A stretch of DNA of 36,920 bases, taken from the NCBI GenBank assembly GCA_035937135.1, contig DASYVL010000112.1:1-36920 (forward strand), written 5' to 3'. The notes beneath the pieces were generated by a model. That model was not told the DNA's origin. It made no database searches and saw nothing but the letters and a program-made list of their open reading frames with translations. Positions 1-8,401 of this stretch are shown here, one piece after another. Made by a program: the position numbers and the translations under genes. The DNA is from Terriglobales bacterium. GTDB taxonomy: Bacteria; Acidobacteriota; Terriglobia; Terriglobales; Acidobacteriaceae. Position 1 is the first letter of the stretch. Every line of letters starts with the position of its first letter.

Positions 1-290
1 CCATGGACGACTCCCAGGAGGACGTGGAGAAGTTCGTCAAGGAGATGGGCGTCCACTACACCATCGTGATGGGGCGCGATTCGGTGGCCGACGCCTATGG
101 CGGCGTGCCGTATCTCCCGGGCACGTTCTACATCGACCGCACCGGCAAGATCGTGGACCGGGTCTTCGGCCTGGCCGGACACGGCGACATCGAGGAGAAC
201 ATCAAGCGCTCGCTGGCCCAGGGGGCGGCCCCGGTGAATGCATCCACGCCAACGCCCGAGGCATCGAAACCCCAGGAACAGAAACAATGA
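1..290 (+). CDS. TlpA/ResA-like thioredoxin-fold protein, C-terminal part
   Basis: The reading frame is open to the left edge, so this is only the last ~95 residues of a longer gene; the ATG at base 3 is probably internal. The visible part has the late thioredoxin-fold elements of the TlpA/ResA/AhpC-TSA group: a helix (DVEKFVKEMG), a strand (YTIVMG), the cis-proline region GVPYLPGTFYIDRTGKI, then a last strand and helix. Family members are exported thiol-disulfide oxidoreductases; the CxxC active site would lie left of the window and cannot be checked. The tail after the fold is a Pro/Thr/Glu/Gln-rich linker. The stop overlaps the next start (ATGATGA), so the two genes are translationally coupled. 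This supports a shared role in redox or disulfide handling outside the cytoplasm. Confidence 0.8.
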   Translation, partial: MDDSQEDVEKFVKEMGVHYTIVMGRDSVADAYGGVPYLPGTFYIDRTGKIVDRVFGLAGHGDIEENIKRSLAQGAAPVNASTPTPEASKPQEQKQ

Positions 291-793
291 TGAGGCTCCG
301 GCTCCAATCCGTGTTGGCCCTGCTGGCGTTGCTCGCGGCCGGAGCGCTGGCGCAGGATTCGCTCGTCCCCAAGACGCCCATCGTCATCGCCATGCCGCCG
401 GAGGCGGCGGCCGTGGCTCCGGGCGGGAACGTTCGGGTGGAGCTGCGCTTCCGCGTCAGCCCCGGCTATCACATTAACTCCAACAAACCTCACTCGGAGT
501 TCCTCATCCCCACGCGGCTGAAGTTGAGCCCCCCGGCGAACCTTACGCCGGGTAGCATCGTCTATCCGGAGGGGACGGATCTGACCTTCGCTTTTTCGCC
601 CGGGGAGAAGCTGAACGTCTATGCCGGTGACTTCACGGTGCGCGCCGAGCTGCGCGCCCTGGGTTCCGCGCCCGCGGGGAGCTACAAGGTGCTGGGCGAA
701 CTGCGCTTCCAGGCCTGCACCGACCGCGCCTGCTTCCCGCCCACCAAGCTCCCGGTGGAATTCGAAGTCACGGTGCGCAAGCCCCGTTCTTAG
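287..793 (+). CDS. Secreted DsbD-alpha-like (DsbC/DsbD N-terminal) domain protein
   Basis: This 168-residue protein has a signal peptide (MMRLRLQSVLALLALLAAG, cleavage near ALAQ) and one immunoglobulin-like domain of the type found at the N terminus of DsbD. The diagnostic end of the domain is FQACTDRACFPPTKLPVEF, with Cys144 and Cys149 in the place of the redox pair of DsbD-alpha. In DsbD this domain passes electrons from the membrane part to periplasmic partners. Here it stands alone, without the eight-helix membrane domain or C-terminal thioredoxin domain. The start overlaps the stop of the TlpA-like gene by four bases, so the two are likely made together and may be redox partners. That last point is inference. 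Confidence 0.8.
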   Translation: MMRLRLQSVLALLALLAAGALAQDSLVPKTPIVIAMPPEAAAVAPGGNVRVELRFRVSPGYHINSNKPHSEFLIPTRLKLSPPANLTPGSIVYPEGTDLTFAFSPGEKLNVYAGDFTVRAELRALGSAPAGSYKVLGELRFQACTDRACFPPTKLPVEFEVTVRKPRS

Positions 794-881
794 TTCGTAG
801 TAAGATGCGGCCCCCTCAGGATGAAGATGAGGGCGCTGCCTACGGGCGCGAGTAATGGCCATCCTTCGCGAGGGAACTCAC

Positions 882-2864
882 ATGAAGACGATTGACCGCG
901 TTCGCACGCTGATCTTGCTCGCGCCGGTGCTGGGCGCCCTGTTGTTGTTCGTCGAACCGTCGGCGGCCCAGAGCGCCCCGCCGCCTCCCGCATACCCTGC
1001 CTTGCCGAGCGAAACGCCGACCAAGCTCGTGCCCGCGACCGATAGCTTCGACTACATCCGGCGCGACGTGATGATCCCCATGCGCGACGGAGTGAAGCTG
1101 CACACCGTCATCCTTGTGCCCAAGGGCGCCAAAGGCGCGCCCATCCTCCTTACGCGCACGCCCTACAACGCCACCGAACTCACCAGCCACTCCCCAAGCG
1201 CACACCTCGGCCCGATCCTGAACGGCTACGACAATGCCACCGACGTCATCGTCGAGGGCGGTTACATCCGCGTGGTTCAGGACGTGCGCGGCAAGTACGG
1301 CTCCGAGGGCGACTATGTGATGAACCGCCCCCTGCACGGGCCGCAGAACCCGACGCCGGTCGATCACGCCACCGACACCTACGACACCATCGACTGGCTG
1401 GTGAAAAACATCCCAGAAAGCAACGGCAAAGTCGGCATTCTCGGCATCTCCTATGACGGTTTTTTGCCCCTGATGGCGCTGGTGAATCCCCATCCGGCGC
1501 TCAAAGTGGCGGTGCCGATGAACCCCATGGTCGATGGCTGGATGGGCGATGACTGGTTCCATTACGGCGCCTTCCGCCAGCAGAACATGCCCTACATTTA
1601 CGAGCAGGTGGGGACGCACGCGAATGACGCCAAGTGGTGGACGAGCAACTTTGACGACTATGACATGTTCATGCAGGCGGGATCAGCAGGGGAACTCGGG
1701 CGGCGCCGCGGGCTCGAACAGGTCGGCTTCTGGCGGAAGCTTCTCGATCATCCCAGCTACGACGCCTTCTGGCGCGACCAGGCGGTGGACAAACTACTGG
1801 CGGCCCAACCGCTGAAAGTGCCGGTGATGCTGGTACACAGCCTCTGGGACCAGGAGGACATCTACGGAGCCATCGCCGTCTACAAGGCAATCAAGCCGAA
1901 GGACACAGAGAACGACAAGGTATTTCTGGTCCTGGGTCCCTGGCATCACGGCCAGGAGATCGCGGACGGCAGCACGCTCGGCGCCCTCAGATTCAACAGC
2001 GATACCGCGCTCACCTTCCGCAGAGAGATCTTGCGTCCGTTTCTGGACCAATACCTCAAGGACGGCGCGCCCAAAGCCGCCGTCCCGCCCGTCATGGCGT
2101 TTGAAACTGGGACGAACACATGGCGGCGCCTGCCCGCCTGGCCAGCCGGCTGCGCGAGCGGCTGCACCGTTCGACCCACGCCGCTCTATCTCACCGCGGG
2201 TCTGAAGTTGAGCTTTACCGCGCCGGGTGCTGGCGATGCGACGTTCGACGAGTATGTGTCCAACCCCGCCAAGCCCGTGCCCTTCCGCGCCAGGCCCATT
2301 CAACCCGTCGGCTACGACGACAAGGGCCTCACCTGGCCCAAGTGGCTCGTGGACGATCAGCGGGAAGCGTCCGGCCGCCCGGATGTCGTCGTGTTTGTCT
2401 CTGACGTATTGAGCGCACGGGTGAAGATCAGCGGACAGCCAATCGCGAATCTGATCGCGTCCACCAGCGGCACGGACTCCGACTGGGTGGTCAAGGTGAT
2501 CGACGTCTACCCCGACGAGGTCGCAGGCCAGCCGGCCATGGGCGGATATCAATTGATGGTTTCCGCCGACATCTTCCGCGGCCGCTATCGCGAGAGCCTG
2601 GAGATGGCCAAACCCATCGCGCCCGACCAGGCCCTGCTCTACCGCTTCGCCCTGCCCACGGCGAACCACGTCTTCCTGCCCGGCCACCGGATCATGGTTC
2701 AGGTGCAGTCGAGCTGGTTCCCGCTCTACGACCGCAATCCACAGACTTTCGTGCCCAGCATCTTCTGGGCCAAGCCGGAGGATTACCGAAAGGCCGTGCA
2801 GCGGATCTACCACGTGCCCGGCCAGGCGAGCTTCATCGAACTGCCTCTAGTGGCGACGCCTTGA
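882..2864 (+). CDS. Secreted alpha-amino-acid ester hydrolase (CocE/NonD, peptidase S15-like)
   Basis: This 660-residue enzyme has a signal peptide, an alpha/beta-hydrolase domain, a helical cap and a C-terminal jelly-roll domain (the X-Pro dipeptidyl-peptidase C-terminal fold). I chose the ATG at 882 over 855 because GAGGGA lies just upstream and the signal peptide (MKTIDRVRTLILLAPVLG) begins there. The region around VRGKYGSEGDYVMNRP and GWMGDDWFHYGAFRQ closely resembles bacterial alpha-amino-acid ester hydrolases, as I recall them. Catalytic residues are visible: Ser190 in GISYDG, Asp323 in LWDQED, and His355/356 in GPWHHG. The carboxylate cluster that binds the substrate alpha-amino group in this family also seems present (Asp224, Glu325, Asp326). 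Such enzymes hydrolyse or transfer esters and amides of alpha-amino acids, including beta-lactam side chains. The natural substrate is unknown. Confidence 0.88.
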   Translation: MKTIDRVRTLILLAPVLGALLLFVEPSAAQSAPPPPAYPALPSETPTKLVPATDSFDYIRRDVMIPMRDGVKLHTVILVPKGAKGAPILLTRTPYNATELTSHSPSAHLGPILNGYDNATDVIVEGGYIRVVQDVRGKYGSEGDYVMNRPLHGPQNPTPVDHATDTYDTIDWLVKNIPESNGKVGILGISYDGFLPLMALVNPHPALKVAVPMNPMVDGWMGDDWFHYGAFRQQNMPYIYEQVGTHANDAKWWTSNFDDYDMFMQAGSAGELGRRRGLEQVGFWRKLLDHPSYDAFWRDQAVDKLLAAQPLKVPVMLVHSLWDQEDIYGAIAVYKAIKPKDTENDKVFLVLGPWHHGQEIADGSTLGALRFNSDTALTFRREILRPFLDQYLKDGAPKAAVPPVMAFETGTNTWRRLPAWPAGCASGCTVRPTPLYLTAGLKLSFTAPGAGDATFDEYVSNPAKPVPFRARPIQPVGYDDKGLTWPKWLVDDQREASGRPDVVVFVSDVLSARVKISGQPIANLIASTSGTDSDWVVKVIDVYPDEVAGQPAMGGYQLMVSADIFRGRYRESLEMAKPIAPDQALLYRFALPTANHVFLPGHRIMVQVQSSWFPLYDRNPQTFVPSIFWAKPEDYRKAVQRIYHVPGQASFIELPLVATP

Positions 2865-2899
2865 GGCGAGGCTCTTAGGCCGCGGTTACGCTTCCGCTC

Positions 2900-3301
2900 T
2901 CACTCCATCTTCAACTGCATGGTCTCGTCGATGCTCAGGGTGTGCGACACGCCTGCGTTGGGCGGCCCGGAGTAGCTCGCGGTGATGCGGAAGCCGCTGT
3001 CGGTGGTCTCGGCGGAGTAGCTGTAGGGGCCGCGATGGTTGGTGGGCATGCTGATGTCGCCGTTCGAGCGCAGTTCGTCGATGGAGACGTATTTTCCGTC
3101 GGCGGCGAAGTGGCGGCGCTCGGCGCTGGCCAGCGCGATCAGGTCGTTCTTCACCCCCACCACGTCAATGGTCGAGCGCGGCGTGGCCGTGCTGCCCGCG
3201 CCACCGCCTCCCGGCGTCACCGATTGCGCCTGCCGCATGTAGATGTAGGCGCCAATCCCCAGCACGATCAACAACCCGATAAAACCCAAAGCCCGGGACA
3301 T
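2900..3301 (-). CDS. Membrane-anchored protein with pilin-like C-terminal domain
   Basis: This 133-residue protein of unknown function begins with one hydrophobic segment (residues 5-21, GFIGLLIVLGIGAYIYM). A Gly/Ser/Thr-rich linker follows, then a small domain with VKNDLIALASAERRHFAADGK, YVSIDEL and GPYSYSAETTDSGFRITASY. That pattern (a helix with 'ae..yfa.dG.Y.s...L', then strands with 'GY.ys...t..gf.ita') is typical of the soluble part of type IV pilin-like or minor pseudopilin-like proteins. There is no classical prepilin leader with a Gly/Phe cleavage site, so it is probably an anchored relative and not a pilin. It converges with the ester hydrolase gene, 35 bp away. Confidence 0.6.
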   Translation of the reverse strand: MSRALGFIGLLIVLGIGAYIYMRQAQSVTPGGGGAGSTATPRSTIDVVGVKNDLIALASAERRHFAADGKYVSIDELRSNGDISMPTNHRGPYSYSAETTDSGFRITASYSGPPNAGVSHTLSIDETMQLKME

Positions 3302-3332
3302 AGGAACCTCCAGCGCGAGATTGTACGCCCGC

Positions 3333-3944
3333 TCAGCCGGTGGGCAGACCGAAGGCTTCCGGGACCTCTTCCGCAGCCAGCGTCTCCTTCAGCCGCGCGA
3401 TGAGGAACTCCGCGTCGTCGCGCGACAACCATCGCCCCAGCACCAGAATGAAGGCGGCGAAGATAGGGACTGCCGGCGCGGCCCACGGCGGCACGCTCCC
3501 GTGGCAGGAGAGCGGGTAGACGTGGCACAGGTAGGGCACCGCGGCCAGGACGAGTGTGATGATGGAGAGCCAGAGAGTCATGATCCATAGCACCCAGCGG
3601 CGCGTGCCCAGTCGCACGCGCATGCGCGTCCCATCCGGCGCCAGCTCGAAGCGGGCAGCGGCCTCGATCTGCAGGTCGTTCTTGTAGAAGATTTTCTTGC
3701 GTACCGCGAATCCGTATTGGGAAACCGCGCCGATTAATGGACGGCCCGCTGTACCGCGGGCGGACCAAAGGATGGCCATGCGCGAACTCCAGGGGATCAC
3801 CAGCGGCTCCAGTCGGCGGCAACACTCCTCGGGCGCCAGCCGCGTGCGCAGCGTGCGGTACTCGACGCCGAACGGATTGAGCGAGGAGCTCAGCTTTGGG
3901 ACCTCATCCGGCGGCGAGGGTCGAGGCGCTGCGCAGGCGCGCAA
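3333..3944 (-). CDS. Conserved hypothetical membrane protein
   Basis: I do not recognise a function. The N-terminal ~100 residues look like one soluble domain: RTRLAPEECCRRLEP, then RPLIGAVSQYGFAVRKKIFY, then a strand-rich stretch ending in DGTRMRVRLG. Two transmembrane helices follow (about 117-142, WIMTLWLSIITLVLAAVPYL, and 155-170), and a short cytosolic tail contains FLIARLKETLAAEEV. Genes with this arrangement (a substrate-like beta domain plus a membrane hairpin) occur as unannotated families in several phyla. The ATG at 3944 lies inside the 3' end of gltX (41-bp overlap) and there is no clear ribosome site, so the start is uncertain. The domain needs at least residues 29 onward. Confidence 0.55.
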   Translation of the reverse strand: MRACAAPRPSPPDEVPKLSSSLNPFGVEYRTLRTRLAPEECCRRLEPLVIPWSSRMAILWSARGTAGRPLIGAVSQYGFAVRKKIFYKNDLQIEAAARFELAPDGTRMRVRLGTRRWVLWIMTLWLSIITLVLAAVPYLCHVYPLSCHGSVPPWAAPAVPIFAAFILVLGRWLSRDDAEFLIARLKETLAAEEVPEAFGLPTG

Positions 3945-5349
3945 CGGTCTTATCTTTTCCCAGCGCGACCATCACCGCGAACAGGCTGGGCGCCACCGCT
4001 TGTCCGGTCAGCGCTACGCGCGCGCCGTTGATGAGCGCGCCCGCCTTCACGTTCTTCTCCGCCGCCAGCTCGCGCAGGATCTTCTCCGCACTCTCCTCGG
4101 TGAATCCGTTGGCCGTGCCGGCATAGCGCGCCCCCAACTCCGCCAGAAGCTCGCGCACCGCGCCGTCCTTCAGGTACTTGGCGGCGGCGGCCGAGTCGGT
4201 CTCGTAGTCATCGGTGAAGAAGGCGCGAAAGGAGGTGGCGAAGTCCTTCAGGTTGCGCGCCCGGGGCTTGAGCAGGTCAATGGTCGAGAACAGCCACTCC
4301 CGGTCACTGCGCGCGGGTTGCACTCCCGCCTTCTTCCACTCTTCTTCGACCAGCGGCTCCAGCTCCGACGCCGGGTAGGCGCGGATGTACTCGCTGTTGA
4401 ACCAGTCGAGCTTGGCGTTGTCGAAGACGGCGTTGGAGCGCGAGATGCCCTCCAGGCCGAAGAGGGAGATGAGCTCCGCGTCGTGCAGGATCTCCTTCGA
4501 CGAATCCGGCGGCGTCCAGCCCAAGAGAGCCAGAAAATTGCGAAACGCCTCCGGCACGATGCCCTGGTCGCGGTAGGCGATTACCGAAGTGGCACCGTGG
4601 CGCTTCGAGAGGCGCGTCTTGTCGGGACCGAGGATGAGCGGCACGTGTGCGAATACCGGCAGCGCCGCTCCCAGGGCCTGATAGAGCAGCACCTGCTTGG
4701 GCGTGTTGGAGAGGTGGTCGGCGCCGCGGATTACGTGCGAGATGCGCATCTCGATGTCATCCGCCACTATGCTCAGGTGATAGGTAGGCCCGCCGTCGGA
4801 GCGCAGTAGGACGAAGTCTTCGAGCTCGGCGTTCGAGAATTCCACGCGCCCGAAGACGCCGTCGTCGAAACCCGTCTGCCCGCTCTGTGGCACGGCGAAG
4901 CGCACGGCGCAGGCGTCGCCCGCAGCGCGCCGGCGATCGGCTTCGGCGGCTGGGATCTTGCGGCACTCGCCTCCGCAGCGCGGCGGACGTCCCGCGGCCT
5001 GGGCCGCGGCGCGCCGCTGCTCCAGTTGCTCCTTGGTGCAGAAGCAGTAGTAGGCGTGACCGCCAGCCACCAGGCGCCCAGCCGCCACGCGGTAAGACTC
5101 CATGCGCTCAGTCTGAGAGTACGGGCCTTCGTCCCAATCCAGCCCCAGCCAGCGCATCCCCTCGAGGATGCCCTCGACCATCTCCGGTGTAGAGCGCTCG
5201 AGGTCGGTGTCCTCAATGCGCAGCAGGAGGCGACCGCCGTGATGGCGGGCGAACAGCCAGTTGAACAGCGCGGTGCGCGCCCCGCCCACGTGCAGGTATC
5301 CCGTAGGAGAGGGAGCGAATCGCACGCGGATCTCGTCGGAAGGGCTCAT
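3904..5349 (-). CDS. gltX: Glutamyl-tRNA synthetase
   Basis: This class I aminoacyl-tRNA synthetase (481 residues, normal bacterial length) charges tRNA with glutamate in the cytoplasm. The HIGH-type motif is PTGYLHVGGART near residue 15. The KMSKS-type motif is KTRLSKRHG near residue 245. The CP1 region holds a candidate zinc site made of CFC (about 102-104) and RCGGEC (about 124-129). The C-terminal anticodon-binding helical domain is complete. Whether the enzyme discriminates tRNA-Glu from tRNA-Gln cannot be decided from what I can see. The start ATG is followed directly by the canonical N terminus (IRVRFAPSPTG), so the start is secure. Confidence 0.97.
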   Translation of the reverse strand: MSPSDEIRVRFAPSPTGYLHVGGARTALFNWLFARHHGGRLLLRIEDTDLERSTPEMVEGILEGMRWLGLDWDEGPYSQTERMESYRVAAGRLVAGGHAYYCFCTKEQLEQRRAAAQAAGRPPRCGGECRKIPAAEADRRRAAGDACAVRFAVPQSGQTGFDDGVFGRVEFSNAELEDFVLLRSDGGPTYHLSIVADDIEMRISHVIRGADHLSNTPKQVLLYQALGAALPVFAHVPLILGPDKTRLSKRHGATSVIAYRDQGIVPEAFRNFLALLGWTPPDSSKEILHDAELISLFGLEGISRSNAVFDNAKLDWFNSEYIRAYPASELEPLVEEEWKKAGVQPARSDREWLFSTIDLLKPRARNLKDFATSFRAFFTDDYETDSAAAAKYLKDGAVRELLAELGARYAGTANGFTEESAEKILRELAAEKNVKAGALINGARVALTGQAVAPSLFAVMVALGKDKTVARLRSASTLAAG

Positions 5350-5443
5350 GCGGGCCAGAAACCGATGTTACGGGCCGCTGGAAACAAGCGTCAAGTCGCG
5401 GTTTTTCAGGTACTTAAGTAATCGCCCGGTACCAGTCTTTGTA

Positions 5444-5472
5444 TTGACTCGACTTCGGCGGCCCCATATAGT
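5444..5472 (+). promoter_or_regulatory. Sigma-70-type promoter for the GGDEF/HD-GYP gene
   Basis: A -35 box TTGACT (5444-5449) is separated by exactly 17 bp from a -10 box TATAGT (5467-5472). Each box differs from consensus by one base. Transcription would begin near 5479, giving a ~75-nt leader before the ATG at 5554. The leader has a G-rich stretch (GGGGTTGAGGGGGG) just before the start that can act as ribosome site. Confidence 0.65.
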
Positions 5473-5553
5473 TCGGGCAGGCAAAGTCCCGGGTTCTGAA
5501 CTGCGATTCTCCGCCCCCTCCTGACAGCCCCCGGGGTTGAGGGGGGCCCTAAT

Positions 5554-8394
5554 ATGCCCAGCCTAGTCGACGCGATTCTTGCCGGCATCCTTGCGCTGTT
5601 GTCGGGCGTGGTGCTCATCCACTTGCTGCGGCAGCGCCACGAGCGGCACATGGTGGAGGAGAACCTGCCCTCCTTCTCCGTGCTGGAAGTGGATGCCACC
5701 CGTGTGCTCGAGCCCGGCGACGTGGCCCCTGCCCTGCTGCGGCAACTGGACCGGCTGGCGCGGCTGATCGGCAGCCGGCGCAGCGCCATCTACATCAGCG
5801 AGCGCTGGAGCAACGTCTTGCCCTCGGTGCAAGGCGGCTTCGCCGGAAGCTTTCTTTCCTCCCTGGAGCAGGCCGGGGGAGAAGCCCTCAGCACGCTGGC
5901 GCAGAGGCAGCCCGGGCCCGTGCGGGTGCGCGACCTCTATGAAGAAGATGGTCCGCTGATTCCCGCCCCCTCGGAACAGAAGGCGCACCTGCGCGAGTTG
6001 CTGGCCGGGGAAGGGGTCACGGCGTTGACTGCCCTCAGCCTGCGGGCCCACGACCGCTGCTTGGGCGTGGCCCTGTTCGCGCACGACGGCAGCCCCTCTC
6101 TCAGCGGCGCTCAAACGCGAATCCTGACCACGATGGGCCTGCAGCTCTCCATGACCCTGGAAAACTACGTGCTCATGCACAACGCCCAGCGGCGCACGCG
6201 CGAGTTCGAGCTGCTCACCCAGATCGGTCAGGTGGTGAGCTCGCACCTGGACCCGGACGAGGTGCTGCTGGCCATTCACCGCGAGCTGGGGCGCCTGTTC
6301 GACACCCGCAACTTCAGCGTGGCCTTCGTCGAAGGCGAGAGCGTGCGCTTCGAGCTGGAGGTGGAAGAGGGCCGGGTGCAGTCCAAGCGCTCCCGCCCCA
6401 GAGGCAACGAGATCACCGAATACATCGCGAAGAGCGGCCGCCCGCTGCTGATCCGCAGCGGGGTGGAGCCGTTGCTGGCGCAACTGGGGCTGGCCTCCAC
6501 CGGCCGGCTGGCTCGCTGTTTCGCCGGCGTACCCGTGGTGATGCACGGGCGCCCGGTGGGCGTGATGGCGGCCCAGCATTACGAGCGCGATGGCGTTTAC
6601 GACCAGCGCGACCTGGAGGTGCTGCAAACCGCCGCCGGACAGGTGGCGGTGGCCATGGAGAACGCCCGCCTGTTCGCCGAGCAGCAAAAGCGCGCCAGCT
6701 ACCTGGCGTTCCTCAACAACGTCTCCAAGACCGCCATCTCCAGCCAGAATGCGGAGCAGATGATGGCGGAGATCGTCAGCGAGGTGCAAAAGAACTTTCA
6801 GTTCGACCACATCGGCATCGGCATCCTGGACTACGCCACCAAGGACATCGAGATCAAGGCGGAAGCGGGGAGCACGGCCAAGGCGCTGGGCAAGCGCGTG
6901 CCGCTGGGCACCGGTATCATGGGCCGCGTGGCTCGCACCAACGAAATGATGCTGGCGCAGAACACCGGAGAGGGACACCTGCTGGGCATCCTGCCGCAGT
7001 CGCGCTCCGTACTCTGCATCCCGGTGAGCTACGGGGAGACCCTGCTGGGCGTGCTCAACGTGGAGAGCCAGCGCGAGAACGCCTTCGCCGAGCAGGAGGT
7101 GCTCATCCTGCGGACGCTCGCCGACCTGCTGGCCACCGCCCTGCACAATTCTTTCGTCTTCCAGAAGATGGAGCAGCAGTCCATCACCGACGGCCTCACC
7201 GGGGTCAAGACCCGCCGCTTCTTCCTGGAGTCAGTGCAGGCGGAGTGGAAGCGTTCGGCACGCGCCGGGCGCCCCTTCTCCCTGGTGCTCATCGACCTCG
7301 ACCGCTTCAAGGAGATCAACGACGCCATGGGCCACCTGGAAGGCGACCTGGTGCTGGCCCGCGTGGGTCGCCTGCTGGAGCAAAAGTGCCGGCAGTCCAA
7401 CGTGGTGGCCCGCTATGGCGGCGACGAGTTCGTCATCCTCATGCCGGAGACCGGAGTGGAGCAGGCGCACACGCTCTCCGAGCGCCTGCGCCTGTGGATC
7501 GCCGGCGACCCCATGCTGGCCGAGCGCAAGCTCACCGGCAGCTTCGGCGTCGCCACCTTCCCGCTGCACGGCGCCGGGGTGGAAGACATCCTGCGCATGG
7601 CGGATGCCGGCATGTACATCTCCAAGCACGCCGGCGGCAACCGCGTCTCCCCCGCGGGGGAATTCGCCACCACGGAAAAGCTTTCCTCGAAACAACTGGC
7701 CAACCTCTATGTGGAGGGCTTCCTGCGCCGCGAGGAAGGCGACCTCAGTTCCGTGGATGAGCTGATGACGACCCTGGAGCGCCTGAGCGCCGCGGTGCGC
7801 GCCGAGCATCGCGACGAAGCGCTGCGCGACGCCATCCGCACTCTGAACCGCACCGCCGAGACCCGGGAGATGCACTGCGTGGGCCACGGCGAGCAGGTGG
7901 CGCACTATGCCGAGGTGCTGGGCGCGGAGATGGGACTGCCTCCCGCCGAGCTGGCCGAATTGGTCTTCGCCGCCGGCGTACATGATGTGGGCAAGATTGT
8001 CGTCCCAGAGCACATCCTCAACAAGGCCGGCCCGCTCACCGAGGACGAGTACCGCGTGGTCAAGACCCACGTGGAGGTTTCCGCGCAGATCCTGAGCGTC
8101 ATCCCCAACGGCGAGCGCTTGCGCGGGATCGTGGCGCATCACCACGAGCGCTTTGACGGCGCCGGCTACCCCGCCGGCCTGCGCGGCGAGCACATCCCGC
8201 TGGGCGCGCGCATCCTGGCCGTCGCCGAAGCCTTTGTCAACATGATCACAGACCGCCCCTATGCCACCACCCGCAGCTCCGCCGAAGCCCTGGCCGAGAT
8301 GGAACGGCTCTCCGGCACCCAGTTTGACGGCCTGCTGGTGCGCATGCTGATGCGCCAGGTGAAGGACCTGAAGCCGGATCGGAAAGGGAAGTAA
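5554..8394 (+). CDS. GAF-GAF-GAF-GGDEF-HD-GYP cyclic-di-GMP signalling protein
   Basis: This 946-residue protein may both make and degrade cyclic di-GMP. It has an N-terminal membrane helix (about 7-26), three GAF-like sensory domains (roughly 70-205, 215-370, 385-545), a GGDEF diguanylate cyclase domain (about 550-705) and an HD-GYP phosphodiesterase domain (about 770-940). The cyclase motif YGGDEF is intact near residue 620. The inhibitory site that is usually RxxD reads RQSN, so product inhibition may be lost. In HD-GYP the HDVGK pair (near 810) and HHERFDGAGYPAGLRG (near 860) are intact. A later metal-binding position that is usually 'AD' reads 'AE' in ILAVAEAF. Both activities therefore look possible. 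The GAF domains probably decide which dominates. The gene has its own promoter and converges with the M14 peptidase gene. Confidence 0.93.
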   Translation: MPSLVDAILAGILALLSGVVLIHLLRQRHERHMVEENLPSFSVLEVDATRVLEPGDVAPALLRQLDRLARLIGSRRSAIYISERWSNVLPSVQGGFAGSFLSSLEQAGGEALSTLAQRQPGPVRVRDLYEEDGPLIPAPSEQKAHLRELLAGEGVTALTALSLRAHDRCLGVALFAHDGSPSLSGAQTRILTTMGLQLSMTLENYVLMHNAQRRTREFELLTQIGQVVSSHLDPDEVLLAIHRELGRLFDTRNFSVAFVEGESVRFELEVEEGRVQSKRSRPRGNEITEYIAKSGRPLLIRSGVEPLLAQLGLASTGRLARCFAGVPVVMHGRPVGVMAAQHYERDGVYDQRDLEVLQTAAGQVAVAMENARLFAEQQKRASYLAFLNNVSKTAISSQNAEQMMAEIVSEVQKNFQFDHIGIGILDYATKDIEIKAEAGSTAKALGKRVPLGTGIMGRVARTNEMMLAQNTGEGHLLGILPQSRSVLCIPVSYGETLLGVLNVESQRENAFAEQEVLILRTLADLLATALHNSFVFQKMEQQSITDGLTGVKTRRFFLESVQAEWKRSARAGRPFSLVLIDLDRFKEINDAMGHLEGDLVLARVGRLLEQKCRQSNVVARYGGDEFVILMPETGVEQAHTLSERLRLWIAGDPMLAERKLTGSFGVATFPLHGAGVEDILRMADAGMYISKHAGGNRVSPAGEFATTEKLSSKQLANLYVEGFLRREEGDLSSVDELMTTLERLSAAVRAEHRDEALRDAIRTLNRTAETREMHCVGHGEQVAHYAEVLGAEMGLPPAELAELVFAAGVHDVGKIVVPEHILNKAGPLTEDEYRVVKTHVEVSAQILSVIPNGERLRGIVAHHHERFDGAGYPAGLRGEHIPLGARILAVAEAFVNMITDRPYATTRSSAEALAEMERLSGTQFDGLLVRMLMRQVKDLKPDRKGK

Positions 8395-8401
8395 GGCGCG
8401 C

